Of a stretch of DNA of 45,403 nucleotides, positions 16,540-25,184 are shown in pieces. Under the pieces are notes generated by a model. It searched no databases. It had not been told where the DNA came from and saw only the letters and a list, made by a program, of their open reading frames with translations. Both the position numbers and the translations under genes were made by a program. Position 1 is the first letter of the stretch. Each line of letters starts with the position of its first letter. The stretch is taken from assembly GCA_002841595.1 (NCBI GenBank), contig PHAD01000003.1, forward strand, positions 1-45,403. The letters are read 5' to 3'. The stretch is from Firmicutes bacterium HGW-Firmicutes-12. Lineage in GTDB: Bacteria; Bacillota; Peptococcia; DRI-13; PHAD01.

Positions 16540-18117
16540 TTACTTTGCCAAATTAATGTTAATCCAAAACTCAACTCCACCTTTAACATTTTGGACCCCG
16601 TACTCATTATGATGTGCATTTTGTATGGCTTTCACTATAGATAGCCCCATGCCCATTCCGCCAATGTTTCTAGCTCTTGCTTTATCCACCTTATAAAAGC
16701 TATCCCATATTTTATCTAGCGACTCCACTGGAATAGGCAGTCCTTTGTTATATACCGAAATTTTAGCCTTATCTTCTTCTTTTTCAATATTTATCCTTAT
16801 TATTTTCTTAGCATTAATATGGTTTAAAGCATTATTTAGTAAATTAACTAAGACTTGTTCAGTTCTCACCGGATCAGCATTAACCATCAAACAATTAAAC
16901 CCTTGTACTTCTAAGGATATATCCTTTTCAGCAAAAGATGGTTCGAATTTTTGTATGATTTCAGTTACTAGATGTGCTATATCAAAATCCACCTTCCTTA
17001 TTGAGAACATCCCCGATTCCATTTGTGACAAATCCACCAAATCCTTGACCAATAAATCCATCTTGCTGGTTTCATCTATTATTACGTCACAATAGAAATC
17101 CTTCTTATCTTTATCTTGGGCTATATTGTTTTTCAATCCCTCCGCATAACCTTGTATCAAGAAAATGGGAGTTCTTAATTCATGAGTAACGCTTGAAACA
17201 AATTCTCTCCGCATTTTATCCAGCTTTCTTTCGCGGTCAATATCATTTTCCAACTGTTTGTTCTTATTATCCAGCTCCCTAATAGCCTTTGCGAGACGGC
17301 TTGAGAGATGATTAATACTCTGAGAAAGCTGTCCAATCTCATCTTCGCTTTGTATATGCAAGGCTTGCGTGAAATTAAGCTCCGAAATCTCCTTGGTTAT
17401 CCGATTCATCTGTTTAATCGGACGAGTGAACCGACCCGAAATAAAAAGTGCCCATATTGCGGTAATTAATATTGTTAAAATCGCCACAACTGATGTGAAG
17501 CGATTTGAAATAGAGGCACTTTCTGTTATTTCAGCCATAGGTACCCAAGTTGATAGCATTAATCCATTATCTAACTGGAACTGATAACGTAAGGTATCGA
17601 TCATAAACCTGGGATCCTTCGTCATAATAAAAACTGAACTATCTGCTTGGATTTCCCAGCTTCTAATCTTATTAGGCGGAACACCTTTATAATTTAGTTC
17701 GTTAGTAGTATCAGTATCAGCTTCTGTTTTCTCCTCTTGTCCAAATTCTTGTTCTTGCTGCAAAATAAAGAAGGGATTGTGTTCATTCCTTTTAAAAGAT
17801 TCTCCCTCCAAAAATCCTGGACGCTGCGGATAATATATCGTACCGTCCATTTTTCCTATACTTATTGCCGTCCCCGTACTCTTTTCTAGTCTATCCAAAG
17901 TATAAATCAATTCGTCATCATTAAAATCTTCGATAGACTTACCTTCAAGCACCTTGTTCAATTCTTTACTAACTTGAATTAAAGAGTGTTTCTTCGAATT
18001 GATATAGTACTTTTCAATAAAAAATGAGTTTACACCAAATAAAAGAACAGCAAAAATAACGATGCTAACTGTCATGTATAAGAATAGTCTCACCCTGATA
18101 GATCTATACATATTCAT
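16540..18117 (-). CDS. Sensor histidine kinase (HAMP, HisKA, HATPase)
   Basis: A membrane sensor of 525 residues. TM1 (about 10-32) and TM2 (about 207-228) enclose an extracellular sensor region of ~170 residues with no domain I recognise. HAMP follows (229-280), then the HisKA domain with the phosphorylated His312 in SSVTHELRTP, and the ATPase domain with the N-box (NLLNNALNH) and GGMGMGLSIV (~486-495). The extracellular loop contains an acidic, Gln/Glu-rich stretch around residues 120-140. The ATG overlaps the response-regulator stop (ATGA), showing translational coupling. It is divergent from a MacAB-type efflux operon, which it probably controls. The signal is unknown; an antimicrobial or envelope cue is plausible. 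Confidence 0.92.
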   Translation of the reverse strand: MNMYRSIRVRLFLYMTVSIVIFAVLLFGVNSFFIEKYYINSKKHSLIQVSKELNKVLEGKSIEDFNDDELIYTLDRLEKSTGTAISIGKMDGTIYYPQRPGFLEGESFKRNEHNPFFILQQEQEFGQEEKTEADTDTTNELNYKGVPPNKIRSWEIQADSSVFIMTKDPRFMIDTLRYQFQLDNGLMLSTWVPMAEITESASISNRFTSVVAILTILITAIWALFISGRFTRPIKQMNRITKEISELNFTQALHIQSEDEIGQLSQSINHLSSRLAKAIRELDNKNKQLENDIDRERKLDKMRREFVSSVTHELRTPIFLIQGYAEGLKNNIAQDKDKKDFYCDVIIDETSKMDLLVKDLVDLSQMESGMFSIRKVDFDIAHLVTEIIQKFEPSFAEKDISLEVQGFNCLMVNADPVRTEQVLVNLLNNALNHINAKKIIRINIEKEEDKAKISVYNKGLPIPVESLDKIWDSFYKVDKARARNIGGMGMGLSIVKAIQNAHHNEYGVQNVKGGVEFWININLAK

Positions 18118-18794
18118 CCCTCAAAACGGTAGCCAAAGCCCCTGATAGTTGCGATGGCACTCCCTTTTCTACCCAGCTTAACACGCAAGCGATTGATATG
18201 AGTATCCACTGTTCTTAACCCACCAAAATATTCATATCCCCAAACCTGGTTCATCAATTCCTCGCGCGATACAACACGCCCTTTTCTTTCAACCAAAAGA
18301 TACAAAAGAGCATATTCTTTAGGACTTAATATTATTTCGTCATTATCAATAGTAACTATATGGGATTGATCATCTATTTCAAGTCCTTCTGCAAATAGTA
18401 CTTTTTTATTACTTATCTGCTTATCTATGCGACGAAACAAAGCATAAATTCTAGCAATTAAGGCAGTTAGCTTCACCGGTTTTATCACGTAATCATCAGC
18501 GCCTATTTCAAAACCATGCACCTCATCAAAATCATCACTTCTGGCCGTCAGCATAATAATTGGCACATCGGACGTCTTGCGAATTTCCCTACAGACAGTC
18601 CAGCCATCATAATAAGGGAGCATAACATCTAATAGGATTAGATCCACGCTTTTCCCTTGACTGCCAAAAACCTCTAGCGCATCTCTTCCATCTGCTGCTT
18701 CCGCAACTGTGAATCCTTCTTTTTCTAGAAAATCCTTCAAAAGCACTCTTATTTTAAACTCATCATCAACCACTAAAATCGTTTTCTTTTCCAA
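18114..18794 (-). CDS. OmpR/PhoB-family response regulator
   Basis: A 226-residue two-domain regulator. The receiver domain (2-118) has the acidic pocket DDE (10-12), phospho-acceptor Asp56 in LLDVMLP, and the conserved Lys in DDYVIKPV (~109). The C-terminal winged-helix domain (128-225) contains LSPKEYALLYLLVE and the recognition helix region RTVDTHINRLRVKLG, typical of the OmpR group. It forms an operon with the overlapping histidine kinase. Direct TTGTAA[AC] motifs and an 18-bp palindrome in the upstream gap are candidate binding sites. The divergent efflux genes are likely targets. Confidence 0.93.
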   Translation of the reverse strand: MEKKTILVVDDEFKIRVLLKDFLEKEGFTVAEAADGRDALEVFGSQGKSVDLILLDVMLPYYDGWTVCREIRKTSDVPIIMLTARSDDFDEVHGFEIGADDYVIKPVKLTALIARIYALFRRIDKQISNKKVLFAEGLEIDDQSHIVTIDNDEIILSPKEYALLYLLVERKGRVVSREELMNQVWGYEYFGGLRTVDTHINRLRVKLGRKGSAIATIRGFGYRFEG

Positions 18795-18905
18795 CTCATA
18801 ACACCCTTTTGTATTACTATTTTCTTCTAATAATATTTTAAGCTTTTCTGTTTATAATTTTTATAACACTTTTAAAATGACCTGTCTATATGGACGAGCC
18901 TATTG

Positions 18906-18951
18906 TTGACATGATTGTAACAAAGAGTTCTTTGTTTTGTAACATTGTAAA
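18906..18951. promoter_or_regulatory. Dyad and direct-repeat cluster in the divergent control region
   Basis: An 18-bp palindrome AACAAAGA-GT-TCTTTGTT lies at 18919-18936. It overlaps or is flanked by TTGTAAC at 18915-18921, TTGTAAC at 18937-18943 (22 bp later, about two helical turns) and TTGTAAA at 18945-18951. A TTGACA hexamer is at 18906. OmpR-type regulators often bind direct repeats, so this is a candidate site for the adjacent response regulator. Not tested. Confidence 0.45.
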
Positions 18952-18990
18952 GAAATAGCTGTTAAAGTAAAAAGATATATTATAAACAGG

Positions 18991-19110
18991 ATTCTTGGAT
19001 TCAGGTGGGGTTTTTACACCATCTGAACCTTAGAAACCGTTATCCAAGGGCTTAGCGCCGCTCAGACTACTAGCCACTTGATTTCGAAGAAATCTTAGTG
19101 ATAGTGTCCA
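18991..19110 (+). ncRNA. Putative structured leader RNA upstream of the MacAB-like operon (family not recognised)
   Basis: The 405-bp gap before the efflux operon contains a GC-richer block with nested complementarity. A closing helix pairs CTTGGAT (18994-19000) with ATCCAAG (19042-19048). Inside it, 19001-19010 and 19017-19026 form a 10-bp stem with one mismatch and a TTTTTA loop. A small GGC/GCC hairpin spans 19049-19059. A long imperfect hairpin spans 19065-19108, with perfect GATTTC-GAA-GAAATC at its tip. No intrinsic terminator or RBS-masking pairing is visible before the GTG start at 19200. It matches no riboswitch consensus I can recall. It could be a cis-regulatory leader, a free small RNA, or a miniature repeat. 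Confidence 0.5.
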
Positions 19111-19199
19111 TCTAGCTATCGGATTAATGTGCTTTGCTAATATTAGGATGAGTAGGGTAAATAATGATCACCAAGTAATATTTAAAAGGAGAGATATTT

Positions 19200-20993
19200 G
19201 TGATAAAAATAAAAAACCACCTAAAGATTAAGGATTGGTCAAAGAAAAAACTAATATTGGTAAGTATCATTATTATAGCAGTTTTAGTTGCTGTATTTTT
19301 TCTCAATAAGAATACTGCTTCTCAGGCTGCTTCTACTGATTATGCTACCTCAACAGTTAGAAAAGGCACTATCGAATACAGCATTGATGGGAGCGGGACT
19401 TTGGAACCAAGTGAACGATATTCTTTAAAGACTTGGTCGAGCGGTACTGTCACCGAAATTATGGTTACGGCAGGCGCCAAAGTAACTGAGGGTCAGCCCA
19501 TGATGACTGTCGTAAATGATGTGCTGAATTCCTCCGCCAAACAAGCTTCATTAGAATGGTCCATCGCGCAAAGTGACTTAAGCGATATGTATAACCCCCC
19601 TGCTGAAGATGACTATGAACGTCGTTCTGCTGAATTAAAGGTTCAACAATACAAAATTGCTTTACAGGATAGTATAGACGAACGCGATCATTTAACAATC
19701 ATAGCCCCTTTTGACGGCACCCTTATAGACAATGAGTTTATCCTCGGTCAACGCGTCAACTCCGGAGTAACAGCAGCAAGCTTTGCCACAGCCGATGATA
19801 TGGAGGTTGTAGCTGCTTTTAGCGATAGAGATATTAATTCTATAAGTTCGGGTCAAGTTGCACAAATTACCGTAAAGGGCCTCAACAAAACCTATACGGG
19901 TACTGTTAAAGAGGTGGCTTTTGAAGGTGATGCTACCTCTGGAGAATTTGAGGTAATTATTACTATTGATAATCCCGATGAGATTTTGCGAGCTGGTATG
20001 AGTACATATAACAATGTCACGATAGTCCGGGATATGGATCAGGATGTGTTTATTTACAAAGGAGGTTCTGGCTATCTGCGCTACGCGCAATCCGAAGATA
20101 TCGTAACAGAGGTCAGCGGCACTGTTGCTGAAATATATCATGCCCCGGGGGATAGAATTTTAAAAGGTGAGCCTATCCTGCGCCTGGAAAATAATGAGCT
20201 CGACCGGCAGGTAGATGAAGCTGAATTACAGCTGGCAAATGCCGAAGAAACTCTACGTCTAATTCTTGATCCGGATGAAGATACTGTAAAAGCTCAAGAA
20301 TTAAAGGTGGAACAAGCTTACCAGAAAGTAGTTAACGCCAACAAGAACTTAGATAGCCTCAATGTCGTCTCTCCTATTGACGGGATTGTGACTAGCATTT
20401 CTGTCAGTGTCGGTGATGAGCTAGGTGAAGACACTTCAAGTTCAGGACAAGAGCTTATCGTTGTCTGTAATTTTGATAAAAACTATTTAGAAATATCTAT
20501 CGATGAGCTGGATATCAATAAAATAGAATTCGATCAAACAGCGGTTGTTAAGATTGACGCCTTACCCAAAGCCGTTGCTACCGGCAAAGTAGTGGGAATT
20601 GCGCAGGAGGGAACATCCAGTAATGGGGTTACTACTTATCCTATCACTTTAGAAGTCGATTATGTTGAAGGTATTAAGGGTGGTATGTCGGCTACTGCAA
20701 CTATACTTATAGATAAAAAGGAAAATGTACTTACTATTCCTGCCGAATCCTTGGTAACAAATAACAATAAAGAAATGGTTCGCGTCCTCGAAAAAGGACA
20801 GGTTATGCTAAAACCTGTCCAAACAGGATTGAATAATGGCACCTGGGTCGAGATTATCAAAGGCCTTAATGAAAACGATCAAATAATTGTTGCCCAAACA
20901 TCCACTGATAGCAATACCCTGCAAATTATGCCTGGAGGCTTTGGTGGTATGGGTAGCAGACCACCTACTGGTGCACAAAGGAGGAACGATTAG
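19200..20993 (+). CDS. Tandem HlyD/MacA-type efflux adaptor protein
   Basis: A membrane-anchored adaptor for a MacB-type ABC exporter. The N-terminus is basic, with one membrane segment at about residues 18-36. At 597 residues it is much longer than the ~380-residue YknX/MacA type. It appears to hold two lipoyl/barrel units. The first (about 45-275) has STVRKGTIEYSIDGSGTL, the lipoyl half-motif TVTEIMVTAGAKVTEGQPM and APFDGTL. The second (about 290-580) has SGTVAEIYHAPGDRILKGEPI, a coiled-coil hairpin (335-380) and SPIDGIVTSISVSVGD. The tail is Gly/Met-rich (GGFGGMGSRPP). The start is GTG after AAGGAGAG. It heads an operon with ATPase and permease genes that overlap at their ends. Confidence 0.88.
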   Translation: MIKIKNHLKIKDWSKKKLILVSIIIIAVLVAVFFLNKNTASQAASTDYATSTVRKGTIEYSIDGSGTLEPSERYSLKTWSSGTVTEIMVTAGAKVTEGQPMMTVVNDVLNSSAKQASLEWSIAQSDLSDMYNPPAEDDYERRSAELKVQQYKIALQDSIDERDHLTIIAPFDGTLIDNEFILGQRVNSGVTAASFATADDMEVVAAFSDRDINSISSGQVAQITVKGLNKTYTGTVKEVAFEGDATSGEFEVIITIDNPDEILRAGMSTYNNVTIVRDMDQDVFIYKGGSGYLRYAQSEDIVTEVSGTVAEIYHAPGDRILKGEPILRLENNELDRQVDEAELQLANAEETLRLILDPDEDTVKAQELKVEQAYQKVVNANKNLDSLNVVSPIDGIVTSISVSVGDELGEDTSSSGQELIVVCNFDKNYLEISIDELDINKIEFDQTAVVKIDALPKAVATGKVVGIAQEGTSSNGVTTYPITLEVDYVEGIKGGMSATATILIDKKENVLTIPAESLVTNNNKEMVRVLEKGQVMLKPVQTGLNNGTWVEIIKGLNENDQIIVAQTSTDSNTLQIMPGGFGGMGSRPPTGAQRRND

Positions 20994-21721
20994 TGCTAAT
21001 CAAGGTTACAGATCTGCAAAAGATCTACTCTACCGGAGATATTTCCGTAACCGCACTTGATAAGGTTCATATAAACATTGAGCAAGGTGAATTTGTCGCT
21101 ATCATGGGCCCTTCCGGTTCAGGCAAGTCTACCTTTATGAATATTCTCGGTTGCCTCGATCGTCCCACCCAAGGTACATATATCCTTTCAGGTGAAGATG
21201 TAAGCAATAAAAGTGACGATGATCTAGCGGATATCCGCAATAAATACATTGGCTTTATTTTTCAAAGCTTTAATCTGCTCCCTAAATTGACAGCCTTAGA
21301 AAATGTAACTTTACCCTTAATCTACCGAGGACTTTCTAGTAATGAACGTCTAAAAAAAGCTAAAGAAGCTCTAACTTCCATAGGGCTAGGTGATCGCCTC
21401 CATCACCTGCCCTCTGAGCTCTCAGGCGGTCAGCAACAAAGAGTAGCTGTCGCCCGTGTGTTGGCAAGTAATCCCCCTCTTATCCTCGGTGATGAACCTA
21501 CCGGTAATTTAGATACCCGTTCGGGGGCTGAAGTAATGAGTATCTTCCAAAGTCTTAATGAAGCAGGAATAAGTATAGTCCTCGTAACTCATGATGAGGA
21601 AGTTGCCCAACACACCAAACGAATTATCCGCTTTAGAGACGGTCTGTTGCAAAGTGATGAATCCGTATCACAGCCACTGAAAGCTGAAATTCCTAAAGAT
21701 AAAGAGGCGGTGAACTTATGA
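20993..21721 (+). CDS. MacB/LolD-type ABC transporter ATP-binding protein
   Basis: A 242-residue ATPase that powers the neighbouring FtsX-type permease. Walker A is GPSGSGKST (about 40-48), the Q-loop lies in IFQSFNLLP, the signature is LSGGQQQR (~142) and Walker B is [11 protein letters not shown] (~164-174). These are hallmarks of the MacB/LolD/YknY class. The GTG overlaps the adaptor stop by one base (TAGTG) and is preceded by AAAGGAGG. The short C-terminal tail after residue ~222 is not conserved. The three genes form a tripartite efflux unit. Confidence 0.93.
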   Translation: MLIKVTDLQKIYSTGDISVTALDKVHINIEQGEFVAIMGPSGSGKSTFMNILGCLDRPTQGTYILSGEDVSNKSDDDLADIRNKYIGFIFQSFNLLPKLTALENVTLPLIYRGLSSNERLKKAKEALTSIGLGDRLHHLPSELSGGQQQRVAVARVLASNPPLILGDEPTGNLDTRSGAEVMSIFQSLNEAGISIVLVTHDEEVAQHTKRIIRFRDGLLQSDESVSQPLKAEIPKDKEAVNL

Positions 21722-22881
21722 ATATGTGGGAAATCTTTAAAATGTCCACCGCTGCATTAAGAGGCAATAAACTCCGCTCATTACTCACTGCGCTCGGTAT
21801 CATCATCGGAGTTGGCGCAGTAATTGCAATGATTTCGATCGGTCAAGGCGCTTCCAAAGATATCTCCGATAGAATTTCCTCCATGGGCTCCAATCTAATC
21901 ATGGTTATGCCCATGAGAGGAACCGAACTCACTCTATCAGATGCTCAAGATTTATTGGACAGAGTTTCCTCTATTAGTAATGTCGTACCTAGCATCTCTA
22001 CCAATGTTACTGCTAAATGGCAAAATACAAATTATGATACCACTGCCGAAGGTGCTAATCAGGATTATCCCTCAGTTAGAAATGTTAATGTGAAATCTGG
22101 GCGCTTCATTACAGAGCAAGAAGTCAAAAACAGAGCGCGTGTAGCTGTCATTGGACAAACCATTGTCGAAGAACTATTTCCTTTCAGTTCACCGGTCGGG
22201 GAAGAAATTGTAGTTAATGGGCAGTCCTTTTCTATAATTGGTATTCTTGAAGAGAAAGGCTCCAGCATGGGAACAAATAGTGATGATACAATCCTTATTC
22301 CCATCACAACAGCGCAACGCTTAATTGGTACTACACAAATAAATTCAATTTATTTAAAAGCTAAAAGCGCTGATGTAGCCGAGTTGGCTGTCGCTCATAT
22401 TACAGCAATCTTTGAACAAAAACATAAACGCGAAGATACGGTAAGAGTTAGTAGTCAAGATGAACTATTAGAAACTATCAACTCAAACACTCAGACCTTT
22501 ACCATCATGCTCGGTGCTATTGCCGGCATTAGCTTGTTAGTGGGCGGGATCGGGATAATGAATATTATGCTGGTTTCCGTTACTGAACGTACCAGGGAAA
22601 TTGGTATAAGAAAAGCTCTAGGTGCTAAGAAGAATGCTATTCTGTCACAATTCATAGTGGAATCTGTGTTATTAAGCGTGAGCGGTGGTCTTTTGGGTAT
22701 AGCCATGGGTATTGGTATAGCCAAATTAGTATCTACTTTCTCGGGTATGACAACTGTACTTTCACCTATATCTATTCTTGTTTCCTTTCTTTTCGCTTTT
22801 GCCGTAGGTATTTTCTTTGGGGTTTATCCTGCTTATAAAGCAGCAAACCTTGACCCCATCGTTGCTTTAAGACACGAATAA
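21718..22881 (+). CDS. MacB-like ABC transporter permease (FtsX family)
   Basis: A 387-residue permease with the MacB topology: TM1 at about 20-42 (LRSLLTALGIIIGVGAVIAMISIG), a large extracellular MacB_PCD domain (45-250), then three C-terminal membrane segments in the FtsX domain (about 262-380) including GIGIMNIMLVSVTERTREIGIRKALGA. The ATG overlaps the ATPase stop (ATGA). It probably acts with the duplicated adaptor and the ATPase in mechanotransmission-type export of a peptide or antibiotic. The substrate is unknown. Confidence 0.93.
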   Translation: MNMWEIFKMSTAALRGNKLRSLLTALGIIIGVGAVIAMISIGQGASKDISDRISSMGSNLIMVMPMRGTELTLSDAQDLLDRVSSISNVVPSISTNVTAKWQNTNYDTTAEGANQDYPSVRNVNVKSGRFITEQEVKNRARVAVIGQTIVEELFPFSSPVGEEIVVNGQSFSIIGILEEKGSSMGTNSDDTILIPITTAQRLIGTTQINSIYLKAKSADVAELAVAHITAIFEQKHKREDTVRVSSQDELLETINSNTQTFTIMLGAIAGISLLVGGIGIMNIMLVSVTERTREIGIRKALGAKKNAILSQFIVESVLLSVSGGLLGIAMGIGIAKLVSTFSGMTTVLSPISILVSFLFAFAVGIFFGVYPAYKAANLDPIVALRHE

Positions 22882-22913
22882 TTCTCTTCTCTTTAATATC
22901 CTCAAATTTGCTA

Positions 22914-22973
22914 TTGATTTTCTCAAAAAATGCAATATACTTAGTTAAGTAAACTAAGTATATTGCATTTTTT
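22914..22973 (+). promoter_or_regulatory. marR promoter overlapped by a 22-bp perfect palindrome (putative MarR operator)
   Basis: TTGATT (22914-22919), a 16-bp spacer and TATACT (22936-22941) form a good SigA promoter 50 bp upstream of the TTG start. A perfect inverted repeat with 22-bp arms (22925-22946 and 22952-22973) and a 5-base centre covers the spacer, -10 and start point. Its core TTAGTT-aagta-AACTAA has the look of a MarR-family site. This suggests autorepression of the regulator and control of the exporter behind it. The outer T run may also let it terminate the upstream efflux operon. Confidence 0.6.
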
Positions 22974-22990
22974 AACGGAGGTGAATTACT

Positions 22991-23437
22991 TTGCCCACAT
23001 CCTTTTTAGCTCATAAACTTATGGAATCCTTTCACCAGTTACACAAGCTTAACAGAAATCAATTCGCTATCACCGGATTAAAAAGTAGCGAAGTCTTTGT
23101 ACTATTTCATATCAAAAAAGCCGTGCAACATCTTGGACCGGGAATAAAACTAAAAGATATAAGCAAGCACCTGATGGTAACTGCCCCTTCTGTCACACCA
23201 ATTATCAAAAGTCTCGAAAATCAAGGGCTTATAGAGAGAACTACTGATGAGAAAGATAAACGGTCCATTCGCATTAGATTGACAGATAAAGGAGCAAGCA
23301 AAATCAATCAAACTTGGGATGATTTTACCAACAAATATAACGAACTGGTTATCTATCTAGGTGAAGATAAAACAAAAAAACTAATTGAAATTCAATCAGA
23401 AATTTTAACATATCTGAATAACAAGCAAGAGAACTAA
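22991..23437 (+). CDS. MarR-family transcriptional regulator
   Basis: A 148-residue winged-helix dimer protein. The DNA-binding core is at about residues 35-105, with IKLKDISKHLMVTAPSVTPIIKSLENQGLIERT as recognition helix and wing, and the wing motif DEKDKRSIRIRLTDKG. The start is TTG with a strong GGAGGTGA upstream. It sits 20 bp before two ABC exporter genes on the same strand, an arrangement common for repressors of multidrug exporters. A palindrome over its promoter supports autoregulation. The inducer is unknown. Confidence 0.92.
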   Translation: MPTSFLAHKLMESFHQLHKLNRNQFAITGLKSSEVFVLFHIKKAVQHLGPGIKLKDISKHLMVTAPSVTPIIKSLENQGLIERTTDEKDKRSIRIRLTDKGASKINQTWDDFTNKYNELVIYLGEDKTKKLIEIQSEILTYLNNKQEN

Positions 23438-23456
23438 TCGAAAAGGAGTACTATTC

Positions 23457-25184
23457 ATGCTGAAGCTCATATGTTTTCTAAAAGCCTACCGAAAATCAAT
23501 ATTCTTTGTTTTAGTCCTTGTATTCTTTCAATCATTTTCTCAGTTATATCTGCCCACCCTACTGTCAGATATAGTAGATGTTGGCATAGTTCAAGGAGAT
23601 ACAGATTATATCCTTAAAATTGGTGTAATTATGCTGCTAGTGGCTGCCGGTGGAACAATCTGTTCTGTAGTTGCCAATTATTTGTCATCGCAAGTCGCCA
23701 CTGGCTTTGCTAAGGATATACGCAGAAAGGTTTTCTCCCATGTTGAAAGCTATTCCCTTCATAACTTTAATAAGATAGGTACCGCCTCACTAATAACGAG
23801 AACTACTAATGATATAACCCAAGTACAACAAGTCACCCTCATGATATTACGGATGATGGTAAGTGCACCCATGATGTGTATTGGCGGCATTATCATGGCT
23901 GTATCACAAGATGCCAAACTCTCTTTGCTGCTCATTGTTGTTATACCCCTGATTACAGCCATTATATTAGTTGTTTCGCGGAAAAGCTTACCTCTCTTTA
24001 AATTGATACAAGTGAAACTTGATAAATTAAATCTCGTTTTAAGGGAGCGACTTACTGGAATTAGAGTAATCCGTGCTTTTAACCGGACTGAATATGAAAA
24101 AGCCCGTTTTGTTGACGCTAACGCTGACCTAACTAATACGGCCATCAAAGTAAACAGGATAATGGCAGTATTAATGCCGACCATGATGCTTATAATGAAT
24201 TTTACAACTATCGCAATTATTTGGTTCGGGGGACTTCGAATTGAAGCTGGAGAAATGCAGGTTGGTTCATTAATGGCTTATATTCAATATGTCATGCAAA
24301 TCCTCTTTTCATTACTGATGGTTTCAATGATGTTTGTGATGATACCACGAGCCTCCGCTTCAGCAATAAGAGTTAACGAAATATTAGAGATTACAAATAG
24401 TATAAAAGATCCAGAAAAAAAGGATTCTGCAATTATTAAAAGCGGTTTACTTGAATTTAGAAATGTTACTTTCAGCTACCCGGGCGCAGAACAGCCTGCC
24501 CTCAAAAACATTTCCTTCCAAGCTAAACCAGGTGAAGTAACAGCTATCATAGGAAGTACTGGTTCTGGTAAATCCACACTAATAAATCTAATCCCTCGCT
24601 TTTTTGATATTGATAGTGGTAGCATCTTAGTTGATGGAACTAATATTCTAGATTTATCTCAAGAGAACCTCAGAAAAGAAATCGGCTTCGTACCTCAAAA
24701 AGCGTTACTCTTTACGGGTACTGTTAATGATAATATCAAACACGGTAAAAAAGAGGCTACAAAAGAAGAGATACAACAAGCCGCCATTACTGCTCAAGCA
24801 GAGGAATTTATCAACAGCATGACAGACGGGTATAATTCTCTCATTGCTCAAGGAGGCATCAATCTCTCAGGTGGGCAAAAGCAACGTCTTTCTATTGCTC
24901 GTGCCCTTGTGCGGAAGCCCAGAATTTATCTATTCGATGATAGCTTTTCTGCCTTAGATTATAAAACTGATGCTAAATTACGCGCTGCTCTAAAAGACGA
25001 AACGGCCGATGCTACAGTGATGATTGTAGCCCAAAGGGTCAACACAATCATGAATGCGGATAAAATCATTGTCCTTGATGAAGGTCAAATTGTAGGTATG
25101 GGCCCTCATCAAGAGCTTATTAAAAACTGCGAGATATATCGAGAGATAGTATCCTCACAGCTGTCTGAGGAGGTGATAGCATGA
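23457..25184 (+). CDS. Heterodimeric multidrug ABC exporter subunit with the degenerate catalytic site
   Basis: A 575-residue half-transporter with six membrane segments (about 15-300) and a C-terminal ATPase domain. Walker A is GSTGSGKST (366-374) and the signature LSGGQ is intact (470-474). After Walker B the catalytic Glu is replaced by Asp495 (YLFDDSFSALD). This Glu-to-Asp change marks the non-canonical site of heterodimeric exporters such as BmrCD/YheIH and TM287/288. The gene overlaps the next exporter gene by four bases and follows a MarR gene. Together they probably pump a drug or peptide out of the cell. Confidence 0.93.
   Translation: MLKLICFLKAYRKSIFFVLVLVFFQSFSQLYLPTLLSDIVDVGIVQGDTDYILKIGVIMLLVAAGGTICSVVANYLSSQVATGFAKDIRRKVFSHVESYSLHNFNKIGTASLITRTTNDITQVQQVTLMILRMMVSAPMMCIGGIIMAVSQDAKLSLLLIVVIPLITAIILVVSRKSLPLFKLIQVKLDKLNLVLRERLTGIRVIRAFNRTEYEKARFVDANADLTNTAIKVNRIMAVLMPTMMLIMNFTTIAIIWFGGLRIEAGEMQVGSLMAYIQYVMQILFSLLMVSMMFVMIPRASASAIRVNEILEITNSIKDPEKKDSAIIKSGLLEFRNVTFSYPGAEQPALKNISFQAKPGEVTAIIGSTGSGKSTLINLIPRFFDIDSGSILVDGTNILDLSQENLRKEIGFVPQKALLFTGTVNDNIKHGKKEATKEEIQQAAITAQAEEFINSMTDGYNSLIAQGGINLSGGQKQRLSIARALVRKPRIYLFDDSFSALDYKTDAKLRAALKDETADATVMIVAQRVNTIMNADKIIVLDEGQIVGMGPHQELIKNCEIYREIVSSQLSEEVIA

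Noticed and set aside
18991-19110. T-box, c-di-GMP, cobalamin, M-box or guanidine riboswitch
   Set aside because: Their conserved core sequences as I recall them are absent, so the element is left unassigned.
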